Shown: positions 8,134-17,312, counted from the first letter of the stretch. The stretch: 64,000 nucleotides of DNA from CAVWSM01 sp963799425 (GCA_963799425.1 CAWCXA010000020.1:1-64000); one strand, 5' to 3'. Notes: generated by a model from the sequence alone, not told the origin. Translations and numbers: made by a program.

Positions 8134-10959
8134 TCATTCCCACGCGGTTCGCATGGCGGTAGTGACATCGGTAGGGCTGGAACCTCGGTGTGCCGCGACG
8201 ATGCCGACTCCTTCTGGCGAGTCGGTCCGGACCAGTTCTGCCGCGCTGATCCAGCGGCTCCACGCGGTCGCGAAGGCACGTGCTCGTGCAGCTCCGCGGG
8301 CGAACACCGCGGGCACCGCGTGGAAGGTCACAGTCGTGGGGCGGAGCCGGCCGGTCCCCTGGCGAACGGCCAACGTCACACGGGCGGGAAGAGAACCGTC
8401 GGCCGGGGACAGCCCGTAGCGCGCGATGACGTAGCGCGATGTGCCGATCGGTGACAAGACCTCATCCAGCGCGTCGGCAAACTGTGCCGAGACATCTTCC
8501 GTCACTCCGGACAGGGCGAAACGGTAGCTGCCATCCTCGGTGACGACCGACCTGACACACTCGGGTCCCACCGGTGACAGGCCGGACTGCCGCATCGCCT
8601 CCGCGACAGCACTGGCATACCGCTCGAGCGACGGAGGGAATGTCGCCGCGGCGAGCAGAGCACCGGCACGTAGCGCCCAGGAGCCACCGCCAACGGCGGC
8701 GATCGCGACACCCGTGACCAGCGCAAGCCACGGCCCGGCCACGACGCCAACGACGGACGCAAGAGCAGCCGCCACTACCCCGGTAACGGACAGTGCCGCC
8801 AAGGCGCTCTGGCCGCGTGCCCCCCGCACGGGGCCGCGCGGCCCGAGCACCAGGCTCGGTTGAGCTGGTCCCCCCATAGCCATTGGCAGGGCAGGCAACC
8901 TGGTCCGCTGGATGCTGGGTCTGACCGTCACGGTGTGCACCCTCTCGTCGCGGTAGGCCGATCCCACCGACCAGAGGCGGCGCGTTTCTGTGCGGTCGGC
9001 GCTCCTGACGAGCTGTACCGCGTTGAACGCGTCGAACCCCACCACGGAGGGCGGATCGTACGGCGACAGCTCGGGCGAAACGTGTCCGACTCCGTCGACG
9101 ACCTCACCGGTCTGGGTAACGCCGAAGTAGGCAGCGTGCTTGCGCACGAATCGCAGATAGTCCGTGTCGCCCTCAGGGTGCTCCTCGCTCACGGTGACGA
9201 CAGTCCACGTGTGTGCGACCTTGTCTGGCTGAGCCGGGTCGACGCGGAGTGTGCGCCCACGCGTCTGCACAACAGCGGTCGACGTCGTCGCGGTTGTTAA
9301 ATCGATGAGGGTGTTGAGCGAGCGCGCATCCCAGCCCTCACCAAGCAGGGCACGCGTGCCGATGAGGACCTTTGTGCTTCCAAGCTCCAGGAACTCCGTG
9401 ACTTTTGGCACCCACGTCCTGCTCGACCAGCGTCCGGTGATGTGGACCACACCATCCGGCTCGGGTGCCGCAAGTGCGTCGAGCACAACCTCACCTGTCG
9501 ATGCCCACGCGTGAAACCGAACCGCTGTTTCCAGCCCGCACGCGACCGTTGATCCGGTGACGAGCATGGGATCGAGTGCGGCGGTCTGCGGATCGTCCAG
9601 CAACGTGCGCAGAACGAGCCGGGCCGAACCCGCTTCAGCATCGAGCACTCCGGCGAGCCGAGCCGGCAAGGTGGCGGCGGCCTTCTCGTGGTCACACAGC
9701 ACCAAAGCGCGCAGATGAGCGCCGAGGTTTCCGGTCTCGGCACGCAGGATCTCTACGCATGCGTGCGTCTTCCCGGCTGAGCGGGAGAGCACCCGGTTGA
9801 CCGGCGACTGCGCGCGGCGAACATGTCCACCGCGGGTCAGCCCATAGCCGATCGATGGCAACGCGTCCGTCAGGCGCTTCCGGGCGGCAACGTCGGCTGG
9901 ATCCTGAGACGTCGCGAGATGGTGTCTGGCCCAGTCGCCGATGAGTGCGACCCAGTCCTCCGCGTCAGGTGCGCGCCGGTGCTCCTCACGCATCCGCGCC
10001 CCGTCCGGCAGGGCGAGAAGTCCGATGTGGTGCAGACGCAGGGCCGCCTCGGTGAGCTGCGGGTGGTCTCGCTCGAGCTGGCTCCATCCCAGTTGCCCGT
10101 ACGCGCTCCCTCGCTCGACCAACCTCTGGTCAAGCCATGGCAGGAACGGCCGCGAGCCGAATGTCGGGTCGACGAGGTCTGTGGTCAGTTCGGCGAAGCG
10201 AACCGCCTCGCTCGACAGCCAATCCCGCTCGCTCGGTGTCGGAGTGGTGAGCCAGGCCAGCTCGGCGAAGGGGGCGAGGTAGCCGTCCCGGACGGCCGCC
10301 GGGATTGAGGCCGAATAGACGACCTCACCGAAGATGGTCTGAACGAGGTCGGCCTGATCCTGGGTCAACGCAGCGGGCGGCGTCGCGGTCAAGGCGACAA
10401 CGTACGGCTGATCGAGGAGCTCCAGGAGCTCGGCGACCAGCCGGCCCCAAACCTCGAGCAGGTGATGGCACTCGTCGAGGACCAGAGTGAGTTGCCCTGC
10501 GCCGCGCAGCCTCTCGACGAGGCCACGACCGGACGGGCTCAGCTGCTGGAGGAGCGGTGCCCGACTTCGGCGTCGTCCGACGAGCCGTCCGTCCTCGTCA
10601 ACCTCGTCGTCGGGATCGAAGTGCGCCAGGGACTGGTAGGTGAGCACCGTGACGTCGTCAGCGAGGTCACGATCCGAGCTCGCCGTCATCGGAACAGGCA
10701 CGAACTCTGAGACAGTGCGGATCCACTGCCCCTGAATCGCCGTGTTCGGGACGAACACAACGACCGGCCGGCCCAGCCGCCGGGCTGCCTCCAGCCCGGT
10801 GAGCGTCTTCCCAAGCCCAGGCGGCAGCACGACCCACGCGCGGTTCGACCCGGCGGCCCAGCGCGCGTCGATCGCGTCGAGAGCTTCGGACTGCTGCCGT
10901 CTGAACGCAAGCGGCCAGGAGCACGACTTCATCCGCGCTCGAGTGGCGTCGGGGGTCAC
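8134..10959 (-). CDS. SF2 DEAD/DEAH-type helicase with C-terminal membrane segments
   Basis: A 941-residue protein. The N-terminal ATPase half shows FRRQQSEAL (Q-motif-like), Walker A PPGLGKT at 46-52, DECH at 162-165 and motif III TATPP at 191-195. The second RecA-like domain ends with GEGWDARSLNTLIDLT and QTRGRTLR (motifs V and VI). Residues about 718-772 are strongly hydrophobic (VTGVVAAALASVVGVVAGPW...), enough for two membrane spans, and are followed by a soluble tail of about 165 residues of no family I know. A membrane-anchored SF2 helicase is unusual. GTG at 10959 or ATG at 10932 may be the start. No nuclease or methylase partner lies next to it. Confidence 0.8.
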   Translation of the reverse strand: MTPDATRARMKSCSWPLAFRRQQSEALDAIDARWAAGSNRAWVVLPPGLGKTLTGLEAARRLGRPVVVFVPNTAIQGQWIRTVSEFVPVPMTASSDRDLADDVTVLTYQSLAHFDPDDEVDEDGRLVGRRRSRAPLLQQLSPSGRGLVERLRGAGQLTLVLDECHHLLEVWGRLVAELLELLDQPYVVALTATPPAALTQDQADLVQTIFGEVVYSASIPAAVRDGYLAPFAELAWLTTPTPSERDWLSSEAVRFAELTTDLVDPTFGSRPFLPWLDQRLVERGSAYGQLGWSQLERDHPQLTEAALRLHHIGLLALPDGARMREEHRRAPDAEDWVALIGDWARHHLATSQDPADVAARKRLTDALPSIGYGLTRGGHVRRAQSPVNRVLSRSAGKTHACVEILRAETGNLGAHLRALVLCDHEKAAATLPARLAGVLDAEAGSARLVLRTLLDDPQTAALDPMLVTGSTVACGLETAVRFHAWASTGEVVLDALAAPEPDGVVHITGRWSSRTWVPKVTEFLELGSTKVLIGTRALLGEGWDARSLNTLIDLTTATTSTAVVQTRGRTLRVDPAQPDKVAHTWTVVTVSEEHPEGDTDYLRFVRKHAAYFGVTQTGEVVDGVGHVSPELSPYDPPSVVGFDAFNAVQLVRSADRTETRRLWSVGSAYRDERVHTVTVRPSIQRTRLPALPMAMGGPAQPSLVLGPRGPVRGARGQSALAALSVTGVVAAALASVVGVVAGPWLALVTGVAIAAVGGGSWALRAGALLAAATFPPSLERYASAVAEAMRQSGLSPVGPECVRSVVTEDGSYRFALSGVTEDVSAQFADALDEVLSPIGTSRYVIARYGLSPADGSLPARVTLAVRQGTGRLRPTTVTFHAVPAVFARGAARARAFATAWSRWISAAELVRTDSPEGVGIVAAHRGSSPTDVTTAMRTAWE

Positions 10960-10975
10960 GGGCGTCGCTCGACGG

Positions 10976-11746
10976 TCAGTGGATGTTGCGGTCGTACACC
11001 ACGCGCAGCCCGATCAGCGTGAGCCACGGCTCGTGGTGGTCGATGGTCTGCGACTCCTCGATCACGAGAGTCGCGAGGCCACCCGTCGCGACCACGGCCA
11101 CCTCGTCGAGCGAGAGCCCCATCTCCGCGACCATGCGCGTCACGATGCCGTCGACCTGTCCGGTGAAGCCGTAGAGCGAGCCGGACTGCAGTGCCTCGAC
11201 GGTGTTCTTGCCAATCACGGACCGCGGTTTGAGAAGCTCGACCTTGCGCAGCTGCGCGCCGCGTTGGGCGAGCGCGTCGATCGAGATGCCGATGCCCGGA
11301 GCGATGGCGCCGCCGATGTACTCACCGCGGGTGGACACGACATCGAACGTGGTCGCGGTACCGAAGTCGACGATGATCGACGGACCCGGGTAGAGATGGT
11401 AGGCGGCGATCGAGTTGACGATGCGGTCGGTGCCGACCTCCCGCGGGTTGTCGACGACGACGGGCAGGCCGGTGCGGATCCCCGGCTCGACGACCACGAC
11501 CGGCATCGCCATGAAGTAGCGCTCGGTCATGTCTCGCAGCTCATGCAGCACGGCCGGCACGGTGGAACAGAGCGCCACTCCGTCGACGGTCGCCCGGCGA
11601 TCGCCGAGCAGTCCAGTGAACAGCACCATCATCTCGTCGGCCGTGCGCCGCGCGTCGGTGGCGACACGCCAGTGCTCCACGACCTTCTCGCCGTCGAGCA
11701 GGCCGAGAACGGTCTGAGTGTTGCCGACGTCGATGGCGAGCAGCAC
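10976..11746 (-). CDS. coaX: Type III pantothenate kinase
   Basis: Phosphorylates pantothenate, the first step of coenzyme A synthesis. The 256-residue length is usual. Phosphate-binding motif DVGNTQTVLGL is at residues 6-16, GTDRIVN and the DFGTATTFDVV motif are in the middle, and GGAIAPGIGIS follows. Type III enzymes are not feedback-inhibited by CoA. GTG start at 11746 overlaps the nadC stop by one base, so it is the last gene of the panC-nadB-nadC-coaX operon. Confidence 0.95.
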   Translation of the reverse strand: MLLAIDVGNTQTVLGLLDGEKVVEHWRVATDARRTADEMMVLFTGLLGDRRATVDGVALCSTVPAVLHELRDMTERYFMAMPVVVVEPGIRTGLPVVVDNPREVGTDRIVNSIAAYHLYPGPSIIVDFGTATTFDVVSTRGEYIGGAIAPGIGISIDALAQRGAQLRKVELLKPRSVIGKNTVEALQSGSLYGFTGQVDGIVTRMVAEMGLSLDEVAVVATGGLATLVIEESQTIDHHEPWLTLIGLRVVYDRNIH

Positions 11747-12636
11747 TAGGCGTGCACCTCCCGGATGTCGAGCGCGACGTCGAGTGCTGGTGCGGAGTGC
11801 GTGAGGGCGCCGACGGCAAGGTAGTCAACGCCAGTGGCCGCCACGTCACGGGCGCGGGCGAGCGTGAGCCCTCCGGAAGCCTCGAGCCGGGCTCGACCCG
11901 CAACCTTCTCCACCGTCTGGCGCAGCTCTTCGATGCCGAAGTTGTCGAGCAGGATCAGGTCGGCCCCTGCCTCGACGGCTTCGAATGCTCCGTCGATGCT
12001 GTCGACCTCAACCTCGACCGGGATGTCGGGGAAACGGTCGCGGACCAGCCGGAACGCCTCGGCCACCGAGCCGGCTGCGGCCACGTGGTTGTCCTTGACC
12101 AGCGCGGCATCGGACAGGGCGAGTCGGTGGTTGGTCCCGCCGCCGCAGCGCACGGCGTACTTCTCCAGGGACCGCAGCAGCGGCAGGGTCTTGCGGGTGT
12201 CGCGGATCGTTGCGCTGCTGCCGCGGACAGCGTCGACCCAGCGACGTGTCGTCGTGGCCACGCCGGACAGGTGGGAGAGCAGGTTGAGTGCAACCCGCTC
12301 GGCGAGCAAGAGGTCCCGCGTCGAGGCGGTCACCGTGAGCAGGACGTCGCCGGGCTCGATGAACGCGCCGTCTTCCACCGGTCGGATGATCTCGACGTCA
12401 CCCTTGGTGGTCGTCAACAGCACGACCTCGACGACCGGCAGACCGGCCACTACGCCGTGAGCGCGCGACACCACGTCAGCGGTGGCACGCTGCGCCTCGG
12501 GCACCGTCGCGACGCTCGTGACGTCAAGGCCGCCCGCAAGGTCTTCCTCGAGCGAGGCGCGGATGAGGTCCTCTACCCAGCGCGGGTCTAGCTGGGCGGT
12601 GCGCAAACGGTCGGACAGTTCGGCGGGGAGAGTCAC
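11746..12636 (-). CDS. nadC: Nicotinate-nucleotide pyrophosphorylase (carboxylating)
   Basis: Converts quinolinate and PRPP to nicotinate mononucleotide in de novo NAD synthesis. 296 residues. Family motifs: LAERVALNLLSHLSGVAT, then RDTRKTLPLLRSLEKYAVRCGGGTNHR (PRPP/quinolinate site), VKDNH, and IEVEVDSIDGAFEAVEAGADLILLDN near the C terminus. GTG start at 12636 overlaps the nadB stop as GTGA. Confidence 0.95.
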   Translation of the reverse strand: MTLPAELSDRLRTAQLDPRWVEDLIRASLEEDLAGGLDVTSVATVPEAQRATADVVSRAHGVVAGLPVVEVVLLTTTKGDVEIIRPVEDGAFIEPGDVLLTVTASTRDLLLAERVALNLLSHLSGVATTTRRWVDAVRGSSATIRDTRKTLPLLRSLEKYAVRCGGGTNHRLALSDAALVKDNHVAAAGSVAEAFRLVRDRFPDIPVEVEVDSIDGAFEAVEAGADLILLDNFGIEELRQTVEKVAGRARLEASGGLTLARARDVAATGVDYLAVGALTHSAPALDVALDIREVHA

Positions 12637-14285
12637 GTGGGCTCCTTGCGATGGAATGCCGCGCGGACCATACCGTCCTCGTCTGCCACGGCTGAAACGT
12701 GCCCCAGCCAGTTGCCGTCGTCACGCTCGGGACAATCTTCGCGCCAGTGCCCGCCGCGAGTCTCCGTGCGAATCGCGGCCACGTGTGCAAGGACGCCGCC
12801 CACGGTGTGCAGGTTGCTGATCTCCCAGTCGCCGACGCTCGGCACCGGCGGCGCTGCACGGCCGGCAATCTCGTCGAGTGCCTTGGTCGTGGCCGCCAGG
12901 CTCTCCGCCGAACGCATGACGCCCGCGCCTGACGTCATCGCGTCCTGGATGTCGCGGCGGGCAGCCGCTGGCACCAGCCCGGTCGGGCCAGATCGCTGCA
13001 TCGGGTCAGCCTGGGACGGGAGGCCTTGCTCGATGATGTCGCGAGCGATGCGATGGCCGAAAACCAGACCCTCGAGCAGTGAGTTGGACGCCAGCCGGTT
13101 GGCTCCGTGGACGCCGGTGCGGGACACCTCGCCGCACGCGTAGAGACCGGACAGCGTGGTGCGGCCCCGCAGGTCCGTACGGACTCCGCCGCTCGCATAG
13201 TGCTGCGCCGGTGCGACCGGGACGAGCTGCGTCGCGGGGTCGATGCCGTACGACCGACTGCGGGCGACGATCGACGGGAACCGCGTCTCGACGAACTCCT
13301 TCCCGAGGTGCCGAGCGTCGAGCCACACGTGGTCGGCGCCGGTGCGCACCATCGCGTCGATCACGCCGCGCGTAACAACGTCGCGTGGCGCGAGCTCGGC
13401 AAGCTGGTGCCGGCCGAGCATGAACTGCGCACCGTCCGTGTCGAGCAGGTAGGCGCCCTCGCCGCGGACGGCCTCCGACACCAGCGGCTGCTGGCCCGTC
13501 GACCCGCGACCCAGCCAAAGCACCGTCGGGTGGAACTGCACGAACTCGAGGTCGGCGACCTCAGCACCGGCACGCAGCGCGGCGGCGACGCCGTCGCCGG
13601 TGGAGACCGCCGGGTTGGTCGTGGACGAGTAGACCTGGCCGAGCCCACCGGTCGCCAGCACGACCGCCCGGCCGAGCACGGCGCCGACACCATCGCGCTG
13701 CCCTTCCCCGATGACGTGCAGCGTGACCCCGCATACGCGACGATCGGCGGCTTGCAGCAGGTCGATGACCAGGGCGTGCTCGATGACCTCGATGCCGGGG
13801 TCGGAACGCACGGCGTCGAGGGCTTGCAGCAGGGCCCGGGAGATCTCGCGCCCGGTGGCGTCGCCGCCTGCGTGCGCGATGCGGTCCTGCAGGTGGCCGC
13901 CCTCGCGCGTCAACGCGATGTCGCCGGCAGGGGTGCGCTCGAACTGCGTACCCAGCGCAACGAGCTCATGCACACGTGCTGGGCCTTCCGTGACGAGCAC
14001 ACGCACCGCGGCCTCGTCACAGACGCCGACACCCGCGACAAGCGTGTCGTGCAGATGCTGCTCTGGACTGTCCTCGGGCGCGAGCGCGGCAGCGATGCCG
14101 CCCTGCGCCCACACCGTCGAGCCCTCGTCGAGATAAGTCTTGGTGACGAGGAGGACCCGCCCGGCCTTGCGTGCTTCCAGTGCCGCGGTGAGGCCGGCGA
14201 TGCCGCTGCCGACGACGATGACATCGGCCTGGGCGACCCAGCCAGGCGCAGCGGCCACCAGCCGCAAGGGCAACCGCAGGCTCAC
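12633..14285 (-). CDS. nadB: L-aspartate oxidase
   Basis: FAD enzyme that oxidises L-aspartate to iminoaspartate, the substrate of NadA (not in this window). 550 residues. The FAD-binding motif VIVVGSGIAGLTAALEA is near residue 25, TVWAQGGIAAAL follows, and the catalytic-site segment LEFVQFHPT and ASGGVRTDLRGRTTLSGLYACGE are present. It overlaps panC upstream and nadC downstream by 4 bases each (GTGA), giving tight coupling. Confidence 0.95.
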   Translation of the reverse strand: MSLRLPLRLVAAAPGWVAQADVIVVGSGIAGLTAALEARKAGRVLLVTKTYLDEGSTVWAQGGIAAALAPEDSPEQHLHDTLVAGVGVCDEAAVRVLVTEGPARVHELVALGTQFERTPAGDIALTREGGHLQDRIAHAGGDATGREISRALLQALDAVRSDPGIEVIEHALVIDLLQAADRRVCGVTLHVIGEGQRDGVGAVLGRAVVLATGGLGQVYSSTTNPAVSTGDGVAAALRAGAEVADLEFVQFHPTVLWLGRGSTGQQPLVSEAVRGEGAYLLDTDGAQFMLGRHQLAELAPRDVVTRGVIDAMVRTGADHVWLDARHLGKEFVETRFPSIVARSRSYGIDPATQLVPVAPAQHYASGGVRTDLRGRTTLSGLYACGEVSRTGVHGANRLASNSLLEGLVFGHRIARDIIEQGLPSQADPMQRSGPTGLVPAAARRDIQDAMTSGAGVMRSAESLAATTKALDEIAGRAAPPVPSVGDWEISNLHTVGGVLAHVAAIRTETRGGHWREDCPERDDGNWLGHVSAVADEDGMVRAAFHRKEPT

Positions 14286-15157
14286 GTGCCCTCCCTTTCC
14301 TTGCCCAGCAGCACGGGCAGGTTGTCGATGAGACGAGTTGCACCCACCCGCGCGGCAACGAGCAGCCTTGCTGGCCCTGGGCCGGGGCTTGGGAGCAGGT
14401 CCTCTCCGCGAAGCTCCAGGTAATCCAGGTCAAGGCCGGGCTGCGCTTCCAGGACTCCGAGAGCAGCCGCGCGTACGGCCAATGCGCCGTCCGCACCAGC
14501 GGCGGCGCCCGCCCGAAGTGCGCGGGACAGGTCCGCGGCTGCCTGTCGCTGGGCAGGGTCCAGGAACCGGTTTCGACTTGACAGCGCGAGGCCGTCCGCC
14601 TCACGTACGGTCGGCACTCCGACGACCTCCACACCCAGGTCGAGGTCGCGAACCATGCGGCGGATGAGGGCGAGCTGCTGGTAGTCCTTCTCTCCGAAGA
14701 CCGCCACCGAGGGCACCGACAGGTTCAGCAGCTTGGCGACCACCGTGAGGACGCCGGCGAAATGCCCCGGTCGGCTCGCGCCCTCGAGCTCGTCAGCGAG
14801 GGGACCGGGCGCGACTGTGACCTGAAGGCGGCCGTCCGGATACATCTCACCCTCGCTGGGCGCGAACACCAGGTCGACGCCCTCGTGGGCGCAGATGGCC
14901 AGGTCCTCGTCGAACGCGCGTGGGTACCTGTCGAGGTCCTCGCCCGCGCCGAACTGCAAGGGGTTGACGAAGATCGTAACGAGCACGACCCCCTTGTCGT
15001 CGACCAGCTCACGGGCCTGCCTGACGAGCGCGACATGGCCGTCGTGCAGCGCGCCCATCGTCATGACAACCGCGGTCTCACCGCCGTACTGGTCGGCGAG
15101 GTCGAACCGGTTGTCGAGCAGCTCCTCGCGAGTGCGCGCGACGCGCGGCGAGGTCAT
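14282..15157 (-). CDS. panC: Pantothenate synthetase
   Basis: Condenses pantoate and beta-alanine with ATP to give pantothenate. 291 residues from ATG at 15157; the open frame extends much further upstream but that part is antisense-like. Motifs: MTMGALHDGHVALV (HIGH-like ATP site), FVNPLQFG, FGEKDYQQL and SSRNRFLDP (KMSKS-like loop). ATGA overlap with the preceding DUF2520 gene. No panD (aspartate decarboxylase) follows; nadB and nadC occupy that place. Confidence 0.95.
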   Translation of the reverse strand: MTSPRVARTREELLDNRFDLADQYGGETAVVMTMGALHDGHVALVRQARELVDDKGVVLVTIFVNPLQFGAGEDLDRYPRAFDEDLAICAHEGVDLVFAPSEGEMYPDGRLQVTVAPGPLADELEGASRPGHFAGVLTVVAKLLNLSVPSVAVFGEKDYQQLALIRRMVRDLDLGVEVVGVPTVREADGLALSSRNRFLDPAQRQAAADLSRALRAGAAAGADGALAVRAAALGVLEAQPGLDLDYLELRGEDLLPSPGPGPARLLVAARVGATRLIDNLPVLLGKEREGT

Positions 15158-16053
15158 GTACGCGCTCCATTGGCGAGCACCTCGAGCAAACCCTCGGCCT
15201 CGGTCGCCTTCAGTCGGCCGGCACTCAGAGCGCGCAAAGCGGTGAGCCGGGCGAGTGCCACATAGCCCTCCTTCGACTCCGCCGAGACCGCGGCGATCTG
15301 CCGCAGGTGCTCGGCGACGGTGCCGGCGTCGCCGCGCGCAACCGGTCCGGTGAGCGCGGCGTCGCCGTCGCGCAGCGCGTTGTCGAGAGCCGCCGACACC
15401 AGCGGCGCCAACACCTTGGCCGGGTCTTCGATGCCGGCGGCGCGGAGCAGGTCGAGCGACTCGGCGACCAGGGTGACGATGTGGTTGGCGCCGTGCGCCA
15501 ACGCCGCGTGATAGAGCACGCGATGCTCCTCGTCGACCCACACCGGCTCTCCGCCGATCTCCAGGACCAGTGCCTCGGCGATTGGACGCAGCGGCTCGGG
15601 TGCGGTGACACCGAAGCTCGCGCCGTGCAGCCGCGACAGGTCGAGGCTCGTGCCGGTGAACGTCATCGCGGGATGCAGTGCGAGCGGCAGGGCCCCGGCG
15701 CGTGTCGCCGGGTCGAGCACGCCGATGCCGTAGCGGCCGCTGGTGTGGGCGAGGAGTTGCCCAGCGCGTACGGCTCCCGTGCTGACGAGCCCGTTGACCA
15801 GCTGGGGCAGCACGTCGTCGGGCACCGTGAGCAGAGCAAGGTCGGCGTCGGCCAGCACCTCTGCCGGCGTGACAAGCGGAACACCTGGCAGCAGCGCCTC
15901 GGCGCGGGTGCGGCTCGCCTCGGAGACTGCGTAGGCGGCTGTGACCTCATGTCCGGCATTGGCCAGCGCGGCACCGAGGACTGCCCCGACGCGACCTGTG
16001 CCGACGATGCCGACCCGGAGCCGTGCCGGGTGCGGCTGGTTGGGGTGCGTCAA
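15154..16053 (-). CDS. Rossmann-like and DUF2520 domain oxidoreductase
   Basis: A 299-residue NAD(P)-binding protein. The Rossmann motif GIVGTGRVGAVLGAALANAGHEV starts near residue 14. The helical DUF2520 part follows, with ALPLALHPAMTF, EEHRVLYHAALAHGANHIVTL and a GPVARGD segment. It resembles ketopantoate reductase in architecture and is commonly found directly upstream of panC in actinobacteria, so a role in pantothenate synthesis is plausible but unproved. The likely start is TTG at 16053. It is the first gene of the pan-nad-coaX operon. Confidence 0.85.
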   Translation of the reverse strand: MTHPNQPHPARLRVGIVGTGRVGAVLGAALANAGHEVTAAYAVSEASRTRAEALLPGVPLVTPAEVLADADLALLTVPDDVLPQLVNGLVSTGAVRAGQLLAHTSGRYGIGVLDPATRAGALPLALHPAMTFTGTSLDLSRLHGASFGVTAPEPLRPIAEALVLEIGGEPVWVDEEHRVLYHAALAHGANHIVTLVAESLDLLRAAGIEDPAKVLAPLVSAALDNALRDGDAALTGPVARGDAGTVAEHLRQIAAVSAESKEGYVALARLTALRALSAGRLKATEAEGLLEVLANGART

Positions 16054-16152
16054 GCTGGCCTGCCTGGTCGGGTTCCAGTCCTCAGCGACGAGGTACCGGA
16101 CGCGGTTGTCGGGCGAGCCTCAGGGTACCTGGGGGGCCCCGGCCACCACCGG

Positions 16153-16282
16153 AGTTGTCAGGTTGTCAGGACGCCTGATCTGCAGAATTGGCGCCGACCA
16201 GCCTGACAAGTCCCGCACCCTCGGCTTGTCAGCCTCGCGCGCCGGATCCGCCCAGGTCAGCGAGTCTGACAACCTGACAACT
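16153..16282. repeat. Nested TTGTCAG inverted repeats
   Basis: A perfect 17-bp inverted pair, AGTTGTCAGGTTGTCAG at 16153-16169 and its complement at 16266-16282, encloses a second pair, CTGACAAG at 16203-16210 and CTTGTCAG at 16225-16232. Each outer arm is itself a tandem repeat of TTGTCAGG. Another tandem copy, GACAACCTGACAAC, lies inside the methyltransferase gene near 16586. The cluster is in the divergent promoter region between the DUF2520 and methyltransferase genes. Confidence 0.8.
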
Positions 16283-16319
16283 CGCGGGTGGGTGACGGTG
16301 TCTGCGCGGGAGGAGGTGT

Positions 16320-17312
16320 GTGCGCGTGACCGGTTGGCGGTCGGCGACGGAGCAGGCGCTGTACGGGCCTGACGGGTTCTACCGTCGCGAGGCACCGCAC
16401 GCACACTTCCGCACCTCGGTGCATGCGACGCCGGCGTTCGCGCAGGCGATCGGCCGGCTGGCCGACGCCGTTGGGGCGCGGGTCGTCGTCGATGTCGGGG
16501 CCGGGCGCGGCGAGCTGCTCACGGCGCTGCACGTCATGCGCCCGCAGCTCGAGCTGGTGGGTGTGGAGATCGCGGTCCGCCCGGACAACCTGACAACCGC
16601 GGTGGCCTGGCAGGATGCCGTCCCTTCGTCCCTTGACGATGTGCTCGTCGTCGCCAACGAGTGGCTGGACAACATCCCTGTCGACGTTGCCGAGGTTGAC
16701 GACGACGGAGTCGTGCGCCTTGTCATCGTCGACTCGGCAACCGGGACCGAGATGTTGGGCGCGCCTGTCGACGGGCGGGACGCCGACTGGCTCGACGCCT
16801 GGTGGCCGCTTGACCGCGGCGAGCCCGGCCGCCGGGCAGAGATCGGCTGGCCGCGGGACGACGCGTGGGCGCAGGTCATCGCATCGATACGCAGCGGGGT
16901 GCTGCTGGTCGCCGACTATTTCCACGTCCGGAAAGACCGGCCGCCGTTCGGCACACTGGCCGGCTATCGAGACGGGCAGCTCGTGCAGCCGGTGCCCGAC
17001 GGTTCCTGTGATGTCACCAGCCATGTGGCGCTCGACGCGTGCGCGGCGGCCGGGCAACGAGCGGAGGTCGACGACACGCTGCTCACCACGCAACGACCGG
17101 CGCTTCGCGCTCTCGGGCTGTCGGCTCAGCTGCCGGTGCGCGACCTGGCGCACCAGGATCCACCCACGTACGCGGCCGAGCTGCAGCGCGCCTCGGCCAT
17201 CGCAGAGCTGCTAGACGTCGGTGGTCTCGGTGGGCTGGGCTGGCTCATCCAGTGCCGCGAGCGGCTCGTCCCCGACATCTTCGCGGGCCTCCCCCGGATC
17301 GGCGGTGACTGA
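16320..17312 (+). CDS. MidA/NDUFAF7-type SAM-dependent methyltransferase
   Basis: A 330-residue class I methyltransferase of the DUF185 (SAM_MT, MidA) family. Visible parts are GPDGFYRREAPHAHFRTSVHATP near the N terminus, the SAM motif VVDVGAGRGELLTAL at about 58-72, and VVANEWLDNIPVDV, the NE-x-x-D-x-x-P segment of the family. Human NDUFAF7 methylates an arginine of NDUFS2, the NuoD homologue; a NuoD paralogue is encoded 1.8 kb downstream. GTG start at 16320 with GGAGGAGG just upstream. Its last 102 bases overlap the convergent PH-domain gene. Confidence 0.85.
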   Translation: MRVTGWRSATEQALYGPDGFYRREAPHAHFRTSVHATPAFAQAIGRLADAVGARVVVDVGAGRGELLTALHVMRPQLELVGVEIAVRPDNLTTAVAWQDAVPSSLDDVLVVANEWLDNIPVDVAEVDDDGVVRLVIVDSATGTEMLGAPVDGRDADWLDAWWPLDRGEPGRRAEIGWPRDDAWAQVIASIRSGVLLVADYFHVRKDRPPFGTLAGYRDGQLVQPVPDGSCDVTSHVALDACAAAGQRAEVDDTLLTTQRPALRALGLSAQLPVRDLAHQDPPTYAAELQRASAIAELLDVGGLGGLGWLIQCRERLVPDIFAGLPRIGGD

